A DNA stretch of 64,000 bases, from NCBI GenBank assembly GCA_030323885.1, contig CM059186.1:152925064-152989063 (forward strand). Reading direction: 5' to 3'. The translations under genes were made by a program, and so were the position numbers. The first letter of the stretch is position 1. Each line of letters begins with the position of its first letter. The stretch comes from Branchipolynoe longqiensis (taxonomy: Eukaryota; Annelida; Polychaeta; Phyllodocida; Polynoidae). The notes beneath the pieces are model-generated. The model made no database searches and was not told where the DNA came from. It was given only the letters and a program-made list of their open reading frames with translations. Below are positions 55,246 to 64,000 of the stretch, one piece after another.

Positions 55246-55364
55246 AGGGATGAAAGGATAAGTGACCGCTGTGAGTTTGGTTTACCAAGTGACCTGTTTA
55301 TTCATACTGGCCACGTGACGTCCCCTGGTCACATGACCTGGCTTCGTCGGGTCCAGTTCCTTAC
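55246..55364 (-). repeat. Gypsy 5' LTR
   Basis: This is the matching repeat at the other end. Its outer bases differ from the 3' copy, so the terminal TG/CA are not preserved. The primer-binding site begins just downstream on the minus strand. Confidence 0.75.
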
Positions 55365-56197
55365 CTTATTTGGGCATACACTACAGAGACGATGGCAGAA
55401 TGTGGAAGATGGCGCCACAGACCATGACAAACTGCAACTTGAACCGTCGGCCCCGGTCATCGCACCGTTAACTAAGGTCGATAAGGGTTTTGTTGATATC
55501 CAGAAATTCCCCCGTGTTAAAGCTGTATGTATGTTACCTGTGAATCCTCATGTTGACTCTCCACATAATATGTATTACTATGCCCTGTTTAATGAGCATA
55601 TAAATTTTGGTCCCAAAAAATCACCCCCCCCCTTTAGGTCCCGCGGGAATTTTTGCTTGTGGGAATTTCAGTAATTTTGAGAAAGAATGCCATACAGCAT
55701 CTAGGTTGTATGGCTGTAAAAGAGGTTGTACAAAAGTTCTGATAGATTGCATATGTGGTTCAAAAATGAAAAAACTCGGTTGGAACATGCCCATTGTTGA
55801 TAACAGGAAGCATAGTTACCAGGATAACAAGTTTTCCTGATATAATCTAGTTTTAAGGAAGTGTGGGAACAATATAAAAGCGTTTCAACATGGTGAGACA
55901 GAATGTAAATCGGCTATGTTGGGTAATCTGGATAAGACACCCTTTGCTGCGCATATGGTGATGACCGGGTTCCATAACAGTGGTTGCCATGGAGACACAT
56001 CATCACAGCTGCACAGTGACAGGAAACTGAACTCTCAGTATTCCATTAAAGAATATCAATTGTTCCCTCAAATTGTCAACAATGCTGATGTGAAGTCTAA
56101 TCAAACTTCTCTGCCGTTAAAAATAGTTAGTCCAGCCACCAACTCAGTGCATTTGGCACACTCATGTCAATTAGCTCTCCTGTCCCAATTTGGCTGA
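55365..56197 (+). pseudogene. Copy D pre-RT region fused to the recombinase C-terminus
   Basis: The frame 55379-55674 (GATDHDKLQLEPSAP, PLTKVDKGFVDIQ) and 55916-56197 (MTGFHNSGCHGDTSSQ, SPATNSVHLAHS) align with the pol N-terminus of element 3 and copy C. It then runs directly into LALLSQFG and a stop, the last residues of the recombinase of elements 2 and 3. About 3 kb of RT, RNase H and recombinase are missing between. Confidence 0.8.
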
Positions 56198-56478
56198 GAT
56201 CTAATGGTCCCTTAATTCCCTATGTTGGATGATGATGTGTGTACTGAGAGTATGTGTGTGTGTGCCGGATGTGAGTTGACTGTGTGACCGTGATCCATCA
56301 TCTAGCTGCTGTCTCATGTCTTCAATTTCAAGACTCACCAATACCTGGCTTTCAAGAAAAATTGATTAATGTTTAGAGAGATATAATTTAAATCCTATTA
56401 AACCTGCACATAAGTAATGAGTAAAGATATATATATTAATTATATACTCTGTTCCAGGTTGTGCTACCTGCAAACTTA
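56198..56478 (+). repeat. Copy D A-type 3' repeat, first part
   Basis: Blocks such as gaccgtgatc, cctgca.ataagtaa and the order of sequence match the reverse complement of repeat A of element 3 (57919-58354), with many differences. The repeat is interrupted by a MITE at 56479 and continues at 57054. Confidence 0.65.
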
Positions 56479-57053
56479 AGCCGTGTTCACACGGGCAATG
56501 TAAATCGATTCGTAGAAAGCGACTTGCCTAGTTCGACGCACATTTCGCGTGTGAACGGGCGTCTGAGTCGAATTAGGGCTGAATCGATTCCTGTGATCTG
56601 GATACTGTAATCCACATCTCGAGGTAGTTTACGTGAGTCGATTTCTGTGAATCGATTTATTTTGCCAGTGTGAACCCAACCGACTTACTTGAGGCGGATT
56701 AAGGACATGACAGTCGAGACCTGAGTGTGTTGACTTTCCTGTAAATTTGCTCTATGAAGCTGCCAGCTGTGCACAGATATTTTTTTCATGATTTATTTTA
56801 AGGTTTTCACTGCCCATCAGAAGTTTTGACCGTTCCAAACCAATACGATTCAGTCCATACATATCTAGGTCGAACCCACACTCTCTCGTGCCGACGTCGA
56901 CGAACCCAAACTGGTGCTGGTTAGTCTGGACTTGCTCATGCGCAGATATCCACTTCCGCCTTCAAGCGCTGCCCGTGTGAACGGGCGGCTAAATCGCTTC
57001 ATATAAATCGATTTGTCTAATTCGCTTCACATTTTGCCCGTGTGAACATGGCT
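56479..57053 (+). mobile_element. Harbinger-like MITE with TTA target duplication
   Basis: It is 575 bp with inverted ends AGCCGTGTTCACACGGGC (left) and the complement of AGCCATGTTCACACGGGC (right), flanked by TTA on both sides (56476-56478, 57054-57056). Subterminal aaatcgatt motifs repeat in both orientations. Three-base TWA duplications are typical of PIF/Harbinger. There is no ORF. Confidence 0.82.
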
Positions 57054-57249
57054 TTAGAGTAGATAAAAGCTAAATATAATAATCTCATCTTTTCTGATGA
57101 CAATGAGCTTCCAGTAATATTGTTCTATAGATAGTGATAGGATTATAAGGCTTCTTGTAAAAATTTATTAAGCCTGATTAATAGATTTATTAGCCCAAAA
57201 AGTAATTATATGTGTCTGGTTTTGAATTTACATGTTGCCGGTAACATGC

Positions 57250-57685
57250 GTAATTCACGACCAGACACGGGATTAAATTTTTATGGACTACTAAATTTAT
57301 TAACCATGCTTAATAAATTTTTACATTAGCCTCTGATATAGGTATCAATAGCTAACAATGAAGACAAGTTAATATCTCATCAGTACAGATGACACTAATA
57401 TACTTGTCCTGATCTATTATCATCCTGGATAGTACAATCCAGTAAAGATAACGGCCTATCTATCCATGTTACTTATTTGCAGGTGGATTAGGAAACTAAT
57501 TATTATTTGGTGATTAAATATTTTAACTTCTGAGGATTAAATTATTCTTGTGAAGAATTGACGACAGGAACCATCAGCTAGGGGGTGATCACGGTCATAC
57601 TCTTGAAGCACACCAGGCACACATCTATTGTCTATTCATTATTTTTACCCACACAACCGTTGAAAGGACCATCTAGCTCTCAGCC
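57250..57685 (+). repeat. Element 3 repeat A1 (436 bp)
   Basis: It matches 57919-58354 over its length, from gtaattcacgaccagac to ctctcagcc. Confidence 0.93.
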
Positions 57686-57716
57686 CCCAGAAAGATTAGA
57701 TGGGTGGGAGGGATGG

Positions 57717-57926
57717 TTAATTTTGTTACTTGTTGAAGCGCTCTGATCTGCACTGATCAATCAGCAGGTGAGGAATGAATTGTTCTTTAAAATCAACCGG
57801 CGGAAGTCCGCTTATGGTCATAGTTACTGAATGCTATACTGCACTTGGTATCTATGACAAGCATCGCTATGGGGCCCGTCGTCATAGCCCTGAATTATGC
57901 ATGTTACTGGCAACATGGGTAATTCA
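57717..57926 (+). repeat. Element 3 repeat B1 (210 bp)
   Basis: It matches 63486-63695 and ends in the 36-bp palindrome 57891-57926 (TGAATTA...TAATTCA). It overlaps the start of A2 by the shared gtaattca. Confidence 0.93.
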
Positions 57927-58354
57927 CGACCAGACACGGGATTAAATTTTTATGGACTACTAAATTTATTAACCATGCTTAATAAATTTTTACATTAGCC
58001 TCTGATATAGGTATCAATAGCTAACAATGAAGACAAGTTAATATCTCATCAGTACAGATGACACTAATATACTTGTCCTGATCTATTATCATCCTGGATA
58101 GTACAATCCAGTAAAGATAACGGCCTATCTATCCATGTTACTTATTTGCAGGTGGATTAGGAAACTAATTATTATTTGGTGATTAAATATTTTAACTTCT
58201 GAGGATTAAATTATTCTTGTGAAGAATTGACGACAGGAACCATCAGCTAGGGGGTGATCACGGTCATACTCTTGAAGCACACCAGGCACACATCTATTGT
58301 CTATTCATTATTTTTACCCACACAACCGTTGAAAGGACCATCTAGCTCTCAGCC
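57919..58354 (+). repeat. Element 3 repeat A2 (436 bp)
   Basis: Inner copy of A1; its right end overlaps the stop codon of the recombinase. Confidence 0.93.
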
Positions 58355-59328
58355 AAATTGTGAAAGGAGGGCAGATGGTCCAATACTAACCAGGTTTTTA
58401 TTCACATAGTTAAAGATACTATTTGATTTCCAGTGACCCAATGATTTAATACATTCCAATGGAACTCCTACACGAGCATACTCTTGCGCAGCTCCACGAC
58501 GTAGGCTGTGTGACGTCACCATTGGCCACCAGGGGAGCTTGGCCCCTTTAAGGACCAAATGTAGGCATTTCATGAAAGCCTGGCTCGTCAGCGGCTCCCC
58601 GTTCATGAGTACGAATGCTGGGGTGCCCTCATTCACACATGTATGGCGAGTGTAGTTTCTCCATGCACGTACCGGACAGAACATTGGGTTCGGTCCTATT
58701 GGCAGCCTGATGCGGTATCTGTCCTCTGGTCTGCATGTGGTTTTTAGTACTGCGTATTTGCACCATCAGGTACGTTGGATGTGCCCGGATATCTCCGCCC
58801 AGTAACGTATGACCGCCATCACCCAGCATCTCGGAGTAGAATAAGTTTGATTGTCTTAGTAAACAAGTATATCCAATAAGAACAGCAGCAATAAACACCA
58901 GACCATATTTACCAATTGACAAACAATTTTAATATAATTAACTTAATATGTTTAATCTTTAACGGATAAGCTCTATTTACAATGTTATTCTTTAATTTAA
59001 ATATTCCTTGCTTAAGTACCACTAAAGCATACTTGTCAAAAACATTACAATCACCCCCTACCAGCCTTAACCATGATTTAGCACCACTTAGATAGTTTTT
59101 AATCGCCCCTGGGGTTTTCAGTTTATCATTTAAGTATAAAGTGTATAGCATTACCGTCTTCAGCTTGGGTTTTTTAGGATTATCTTTTTGTTTTTTGCAA
59201 AACTTCAAATATTCAAAAAAGTGCACCCTTTTATTCCTCCAGGTCCCTTCCGATAATCCAGCCTTGAAATATATGCTTAGCCTATTAACTACAGCATTAT
59301 TGTAATCTGCGAGTGTAGAGAAAGGCAA
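58349..59328 (-). pseudogene. Element 3 tyrosine recombinase, two frameshifts
   Basis: Three successive frames, 58909-59328 (LSIYFKAGLSEGTWRNKRVH, RAYPLKIKHIKLIIL), 58629-58922 (KYGLVFIAAVLIGYTCLL, RQSNLFY) and 58349-58684 (FCPVRAWRNY, TSHSLRRGAAQEY, LGHWKSNSIFNYV), cover the whole protein. All catalytic positions are present: Arg in LLRQSN, His and Arg in HSLRR, His in LGHW, Tyr in FNYV. Single-base indels around 58735-58760 and 58915 break the frame; given the identical repeats, sequencing error is possible. Confidence 0.9.
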
Positions 59329-59354
59329 GGAAATGAGTTAGAGACCGAGTAGCA

Positions 59355-61898
59355 TTACAAATATAGGTCAATCACACTATTATCATGACAAACCTCAATC
59401 TTGGATAGTGCATGGCGGTGACACAATTCGTCGGCTAACAATTTACAATTGGAGTCAAAAAACAACCTACTCAGAGCATCTGCTAGTACTAGGTCCTTCC
59501 CAGCCTTGTGCACTACCTGTACTTCGCAACAACACTGTGCTGCGAACCGCCAGATTTCTCTAGCACAAGCGCACAAGACCGGGTCCTTCCCAGCACCCGC
59601 AGATAAAACCTTTTGTGATGCTTCATTATCAGTATTAATGATAATAACAAACTCTTCAGGGCAGGGGGGACAAAGGTGTTTAAGGGCCACTACCAAATTT
59701 ATAGCCTCTAATTGCGCTATGTGAAAATCATTAGACAAGAATTCGGGAGAGTACAACTGAGAAAAATAGTGCGTCCCACTGAACGCCCCGCCTCCAAGAA
59801 GGGATGAATCGCATTCAATTACCCACCTTTTCCTTGGATACGGCCTGAGCAAAATTAACCCATTACTACCTTCCGCGAAACGCAAAAACCAGGCTACATC
59901 CCGAACTACACCTTCAGTAACTACCGACTTCCCAACAAAAGGAGAACTTCTCAAAAAATCCAAAATTCTATTCATAAAACGCCTGGAATGACTGACACAT
60001 TTTGAAATAAACTGCAATCTACCCACCAACCTTTGAACGTTTTTCCTGGTAACTTTAATTCCTTTTTTCCATTTTTTACACTCCGTTAAAACTTCAACTA
60101 GCTTCTCTTGTGGTATCCGAACTACCATATTTTTCGAGTCAATTTCAAACCCGAGCCAAACCATTTTTGTCGCTGGTGCCGTGCATTTCTTAATCGATAA
60201 TTCTAATCCCAATACTGCTGTCAACTTTTTGATGTAAGCATACGCTGCCTGTGCCTTCTCAAGCGTACTTTCTACCCCTACAAAATCATCTAAGTAACAC
60301 AAAGCAAAAAACCCTTTTTTAGTCACTAAATGCACTACTGCTGACGTCGTCCTGGCGCATGCCATACTAGACGTCCTACAACCGAACGGGGGTGCGATAT
60401 CAAAATAAAAACTACCATTAACTTTAATCCCGAATAACGGCACGCTAAGAGGGCAGGTCCTTAATTGCCTGTACGCTCTTGCTAGGTCTATAGACCACAT
60501 GTAGCACCCGGCACCCAATTTAGTCACTTCACTAGCTAACGACATTATAGTAGGCAATTTATACGTGTACTTACAGCCCTGGTAAAAACCTCTAACTATA
60601 CCTGCATTTACCCCCCTCCCTCGCGGAAAACTTAGGTCTACAATAATCCTTCGTTCCTTGGTGTTTTTCTTTGGGCGGGTCATAATTGGGCTGATTTGTG
60701 CCCAAGGAACAAAAGGTGGAGTGCTGAACGGTCCCAGCAAGGCCCCATAAGACAGTTCAGTGGTCACATAATTATCTATCCAAAATAAGTCGTCATCATC
60801 ACAACTGTGATTAGTATCAACTGGCGAGGGTGGAACATCCCTCGTATAATTCGCCGGCCAGCCAAACTCTAAATAATCAAGTAAATTGTCATCATTATAA
60901 TCGATCAGGAGCTTTCTCCACATCCTTAAATTAAGACCCGACGGTACGGGAATCCGAGCTTTCAAATAATTTGGCAGGCCTGACTGCCGCACTACACTAT
61001 AAATTTTTGAATAAGAACATTGATGAACTATGGTACAACTCCAATTTGGCCAGATTTTTAGTAGAACATGTTTGTAATTAATAGGAGACAATTCGCAAAA
61101 GGGCAGCCCCCGGTCAATGTCATCCGTGTCTAATTGCAAGTCGATTTCAATGTCAGATACATTATCGACACAATATCGACGAACACCTTTAAAGACCCGT
61201 TCAGATGCATACGGGAGATTATCAATGTTTTTGGCGAATGCGCCTGGATTTGGCCGACGAACCACACTACCAGTGGAGTTTCCACCTTCAACATTCCTTG
61301 ACACAATATTATGATTTATACCATGTAACAGGTTCGAAACACAAACACTATCAAGGGGCGGAACGGCCAACGGAACATTATTCAACAACTGTACATCATG
61401 AACAGCAACAGTAGCATTGGAGCAAAACAAAGGAGAACTATTAAAATAACAGTGATGCTGAGTAGCACTAGATTTTGTGTGATCACACAAGGACCCATCC
61501 ACTGAGTTGACGGCTGGATCAACCAATGTTTTAAGGGCGGAAGTTTGATTAAACTCCGAAGATGTGGTGTTAATGGAATCACCAAACAATGAGCATTGTT
61601 TGATTTCAGGGCGATTGCCTATATCACCGTCGTGAGAGCGGTTGTGTGATGCATGTCCATAGCAACCAGCCGTTTGGAATCCAGCCGCTATATTTGAGAT
61701 AGCACGGGACGGTCGCTGTAATTTGCATGAGAAATTTACGTTTGTCCTAGCCATGTTCCCACTAGCCCTATCCACAACATTATGATTGAGTTTCCTAATT
61801 TTTGAGTTATACCATGTAATATTACCAGAGTTAATAAACCCACCACGGCGACACAAAGTAGATGATGAGTCGACGTTTATTACGTTTGTTATTAACAA
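59355..61898 (-). CDS. Element 3 pol: pre-RT region, reverse transcriptase and RNase H (847 aa)
   Basis: Residues 1-290 are Asn/Ser-rich and unrecognised. Residues about 300-400 hold the block conserved with element 2 (RIPVPSGLN, YLEFGWPAN, LFWIDNYV, LGPF). RT starts at QISPIMTRPKKN (about 401), with SIDLARAY (Asp471) and YLDD at 535-538. RNase H follows with VIECDSS, NTDNEASQKVL and ADALSRLFFD. One uninterrupted frame from the pre-RT region to RNase H shows that the split in element 2 is a mutation. Its N-terminus overlaps 61831-62217 in another frame. Confidence 0.92.
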   Translation of the reverse strand: MLITNVINVDSSSTLCRRGGFINSGNITWYNSKIRKLNHNVVDRASGNMARTNVNFSCKLQRPSRAISNIAAGFQTAGCYGHASHNRSHDGDIGNRPEIKQCSLFGDSINTTSSEFNQTSALKTLVDPAVNSVDGSLCDHTKSSATQHHCYFNSSPLFCSNATVAVHDVQLLNNVPLAVPPLDSVCVSNLLHGINHNIVSRNVEGGNSTGSVVRRPNPGAFAKNIDNLPYASERVFKGVRRYCVDNVSDIEIDLQLDTDDIDRGLPFCELSPINYKHVLLKIWPNWSCTIVHQCSYSKIYSVVRQSGLPNYLKARIPVPSGLNLRMWRKLLIDYNDDNLLDYLEFGWPANYTRDVPPSPVDTNHSCDDDDLFWIDNYVTTELSYGALLGPFSTPPFVPWAQISPIMTRPKKNTKERRIIVDLSFPRGRGVNAGIVRGFYQGCKYTYKLPTIMSLASEVTKLGAGCYMWSIDLARAYRQLRTCPLSVPLFGIKVNGSFYFDIAPPFGCRTSSMACARTTSAVVHLVTKKGFFALCYLDDFVGVESTLEKAQAAYAYIKKLTAVLGLELSIKKCTAPATKMVWLGFEIDSKNMVVRIPQEKLVEVLTECKKWKKGIKVTRKNVQRLVGRLQFISKCVSHSRRFMNRILDFLRSSPFVGKSVVTEGVVRDVAWFLRFAEGSNGLILLRPYPRKRWVIECDSSLLGGGAFSGTHYFSQLYSPEFLSNDFHIAQLEAINLVVALKHLCPPCPEEFVIIINTDNEASQKVLSAGAGKDPVLCACAREIWRFAAQCCCEVQVVHKAGKDLVLADALSRLFFDSNCKLLADELCHRHALSKIEVCHDNSVIDLYL

Positions 61899-62217
61899 TT
61901 TTTATATCCTGACGCCCAGATACAAGCCTAAACCCCTTCTGACTGGCAGAAGAAAACTCAACATCATCGACAAGACAAGGCGGGCTAGGAAAGGGAACAA
62001 CAACAGGTGCAGACTCAGTAACACTCAGAGGCAAATTAACGCCTGCGACTAACACGTCACCGACCTGTAACTCAACGGCGACTGGTTCAAACGACGTGCA
62101 CTGTCGTCCCTGGATGCTTCCGACGTCCTCTATGCTTGGACGGGGTCCCTCTGATGAAGCTTGCACTGACACACCGATCGTACTTGACACTCGAGAAGCC
62201 CCAGCCAGGCTGCTCAC
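61831..62217 (-). pseudogene. Element 3 pol N-terminal start, separated by a frameshift
   Basis: This is a 128-residue frame, MSSLAGASRVSS..., that begins 4 bases before the gag stop region (62214), as the element 2 pol frame does near its gag end. It ends in FVSPWWVY while the following pol frame continues with CRRGGFINSG in another phase. It is probably the true start of pol with one indel at about 61850. Confidence 0.65.
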
Positions 62218-63450
62218 TGAAAATTCTTCACACGATCAGTCTCACCGGTAGATTTCAGCTCGCGTATTTTACTCTTGTTTTTACAGTCCAACTCCCGGTG
62301 GAAATACTTCTTTTTCAGATGAAACGCACACCACGTACAAATATGTAAAAACCGTTCATTGCCGACACCATGACTAGAGAAAAAACCGCAGGATTTGCCT
62401 CTGTTCCAGATTGTACAAGGCTTCCCATCAGTTTCTTTATTGTAGTCAGTCGACCCAATGTCTCTAGTGCTCTTAGCAACCGAACCTGACAACCGATGCC
62501 CCAGTCCGCATACATCACGTCGAACATCTTGAATTAAACTGTCATTATTCCAGCCTTCGCGTAATCTCTTATCAGATATCATGTTAAATATTTTCCTCCG
62601 AAAACGCCAAGCACGTTTCCCAGGTATATGATTGAGCCATATCAAGGAGGGTGTCCATATGATCTTCCAGTTTAGGCACCCATTGTACAGGAACGTCACC
62701 GCGCTTAATCATGCGTCGAATCGCCGCAAAATACTCGTACCACGTACTTTGACCAAGACCGACTTTGCCTTTTTTCTCTCCCCGTATTACATATTTATGA
62801 GGAAATAGTTTGTGTTTACCTGTCGTCCTCTTGATCCGCGCTCCCGCTACTCGCAACAGATCTTTTAACAGTTCATCATCTGAATCTGAACCTACGTCCA
62901 CCTCGCTTGCAGGTGTCGGTACATTACCATGCACAGAACTACTCCGCACCACCAGATCCGCCGATGTGCTAGCGATTGATACAAGTTCATCATGATTCTG
63001 TACTGCTGTCATCACAACCGGCGTACAATGAACTTCACCACACCCAACACACGACTTAGACCCATTTGCAGACCGTCGCCTGCTGCGTATAACCGTTGGC
63101 GCTTCAACTGCTGTGACGTCATCACCCGACACATCTGCACGTCCCAATTCACCGAGCAACATTGGCACTTCTGTCAAATTCGACTCGATATAATCTAAAC
63201 GCGCCATAAGCGGCGCCGTAACAGTTGCAAGCTTATTGTCCAGGAGGCGGGATATATCCTCCAGCGACGCCCCAACAGCTGGATTAACCACTGGCGAAGC
63301 ATTAAATGAAGATGTCATACCAACACGGCCTTGAGTTCCTGGCGACTTCACCGACAGACGGTTAGCGCTACCACAGCGCGCATCGCTTGAATGCAGTAAC
63401 GCAGCGGAGAATCGTCCAGTACCACGTACCGTTGACTTCACTTTCGGCAT
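62214..63450 (-). pseudogene. Element 3 gag-like gene with one frameshift
   Basis: It starts at ATG 63450 (MPKVKSTVRGTGRF). The N-terminal frame to 62584 carries SLEDISRLLDNKLATVTAPL, KSCVGCG, KLFPHKYVIRGEKKGK, STWYEYFAAIRRMIKRGDVP and TWETCLAFSE. One extra base in the gaggaaaatattt text at about 62590-62600 shifts to the frame 62214-62590: FNMISDKRLREGWNND, KPCTIWNRGKSCGFFSSHG, HICTWCAFHLKKK, HRELDC. Elements 2 and D lack this frameshift at that point. The conserved Cys/His end suggests a zinc-binding nucleocapsid-like module. Confidence 0.85.
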
Positions 63451-63485
63451 CGTACAATCCGAGTATGTCAGTAACAGCTTGCAGC

Positions 63486-63695
63486 TTAATTTTGTTACTT
63501 GTTGAAGCGCTCTGATCTGCACTGATCAATCAGCAGGTGAGGAATGAATTGTTCTTTAAAATCAACCGGCGGAAGTCCGCTTATGGTCATAGTTACTGAA
63601 TGCTATACTGCACTTGGTATCTATGACAAGCATCGCTATGGGGCCCGTCGTCATAGCCCTGAATTATGCATGTTACTGGCAACATGGGTAATTCA
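63486..63695 (+). repeat. Element 3 repeat B2 (210 bp)
   Basis: Outer copy of B1, 36 bp upstream of the gag start at 63450. It ends with the palindrome 63660-63695. Confidence 0.93.
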
Positions 63696-63775
63696 AAACC
63701 CTGACTATAACGGGCTTGATATTATGAATACCATAGATACCGTTCGTAGCATGCATTGCTAGGATCCAAGTTAAC
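63696..63775 (+). repeat. Copy D B-type repeat, resumed after element 3
   Basis: The text aaaaccctgacta..acgggc and catagatacc continues the reverse complement of repeat B that breaks off at 57249. It confirms that element 3 was inserted into this repeat. Confidence 0.7.
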
Positions 63776-64000
63776 TTCAAAGTTTTGTCCTACGTCTATC
63801 GGCAAACTCAATAGCTGTATGCATTTGCTTTGCTGCCAACGCCGTTTTCAGCACATGCGCAGTCGGAACGGTGATCTCGTCTATTCATTCATGCGTATTT
63901 GTCAGTGTGCATGGGTATGGGACATTTACGACACCCTAGCGGCGGCCATCAACATAACAATCTACGCAATACCGCGACATTGCAGTTCATAGTTGTTGAA
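63776..64000. other. Right edge, no gene recognised
   Basis: No feature is supported here. Short open frames have no recognisable domain. Confidence 0.35.

Larger units (their letters stand above)
50107..55364 (-). mobile_element. Gypsy-type LTR retrotransposon, inactivated
   Basis: LTR-like direct repeats of about 119-125 bp lie at 50107-50231 and 55246-55364. On the minus strand the order is LTR, a TGGTGTCA primer-binding site (fits tRNA-Leu ends), gag with zinc knuckles, protease, RT, RNase H, integrase, a purine-rich tract (aaaagggagatg) and LTR. Several stops and frameshifts are present, and two SINE copies lie in the 3' region. No envelope-like ORF was seen. A clean target duplication was not found. 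It interrupts copy D. Confidence 0.88.
49230..57249 (+). mobile_element. Copy D: decayed, internally deleted YR retrotransposon with four nested insertions
   Basis: It starts with A-type terminal sequence (ttaagcctgattaatacatttcttgg at about 49240) fused to the C-terminal half of gag at 49289. Then come, with insertions removed, the pre-RT region (50044-50106, 55365-56190), a direct join to the recombinase stop, the A repeat (56198-57229) and 20 bp of the B palindrome (57230-57249); the B repeat resumes at 63696 after element 3. RT, RNase H and recombinase are gone. Insertions are a MITE (49733), a Gypsy element (50107), a Harbinger-like MITE (56479) and element 3 (57250). Confidence 0.85.
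57250..63695 (-). mobile_element. Element 3: split-direct-repeat YR retrotransposon (Ngaro/PAT-like)
   Basis: The architecture is the same as element 2: A1 57250-57685, B1 57717-57926, A2 57919-58354, ORFs on the minus strand, B2 63486-63695. Repeat pairs look identical. Gag, pol and recombinase carry a few single-base frameshifts. It sits in the B palindrome of copy D: left flank ...aacatgc and right flank aaaccctg... are continuous with each other in that repeat, with gtaattca shared by both element ends. Confidence 0.93.

Noticed and set aside
50107..55364. Endogenous retrovirus with envelope gene
   Set aside because: Only gag and pol domains are seen; no ORF with a signal peptide and membrane anchor lies between integrase and the 3' LTR.

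Overview
This window is animal nuclear DNA, most likely from a mollusc or another marine invertebrate. The phylum is inferred from the style of the dispersed repeats, the tyrosine-recombinase (YR) retrotransposons and the RTE-type LINE; nothing in the sequence proves it. The only host gene I recognise is the 5' half of CLPTM1 on the minus strand. It has seven coding exons between 21803 and 40, with good splice sites and consistent phases, and it runs off the left edge. Almost everything else is mobile DNA, much of it nested.

Layout: 40-21803 is CLPTM1. Its intron 2 holds an apparently complete DIRS retrotransposon (5349-10779) with three uninterrupted ORFs and perfectly matched terminal and internal complementary repeats. 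Intron 1 holds a 1.5-kb nearly pure G tract (11881-13421), a MITE with 6-bp target duplications (15645-16007) and a 1.1-kb inverted-repeat element (19813-20933). A tandem array follows upstream of the gene (about 22340-23400).

From 23919 to the right edge the window is an accumulation of one family of YR retrotransposons with split direct repeats (Ngaro/PAT-like architecture). Element 2 (23919-30342, minus) and element 3 (57250-63695, minus) are full length, with repeat pairs that look identical or nearly so but frameshifted ORFs. Copy C (36838-42057, plus) and copy D (49230-57249 plus 63696 onward, plus) are decayed. Copy C is interrupted by a foldback element (36911-38253) and by a 503-bp miniature LTR element whose LTRs carry a tRNA-like Pol III promoter (41253-41755). 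Copy D is interrupted by a MITE, a Gypsy LTR element that itself contains two SINEs, a Harbinger-like MITE and, in its terminal repeat, element 3. Other items are an RTE-clade LINE (30459-33990), a CR1-like LINE fragment (42910-45338) with a 974-bp inverted-repeat insertion, a gag-like ORF (46612-47962) and several micro- and minisatellites.

In each YR element a gag-like ORF is followed by RT-RNase H and then the recombinase, all on one strand. The repeat structures at the ends are what a circular DNA intermediate would need. In the split-repeat family a 36-bp imperfect palindrome with core GCATGTTACYGGCAACATG lies at every B-repeat end, and element 3 sits inside the same palindrome of copy D. 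This makes it the best candidate for the recombinase crossover site.
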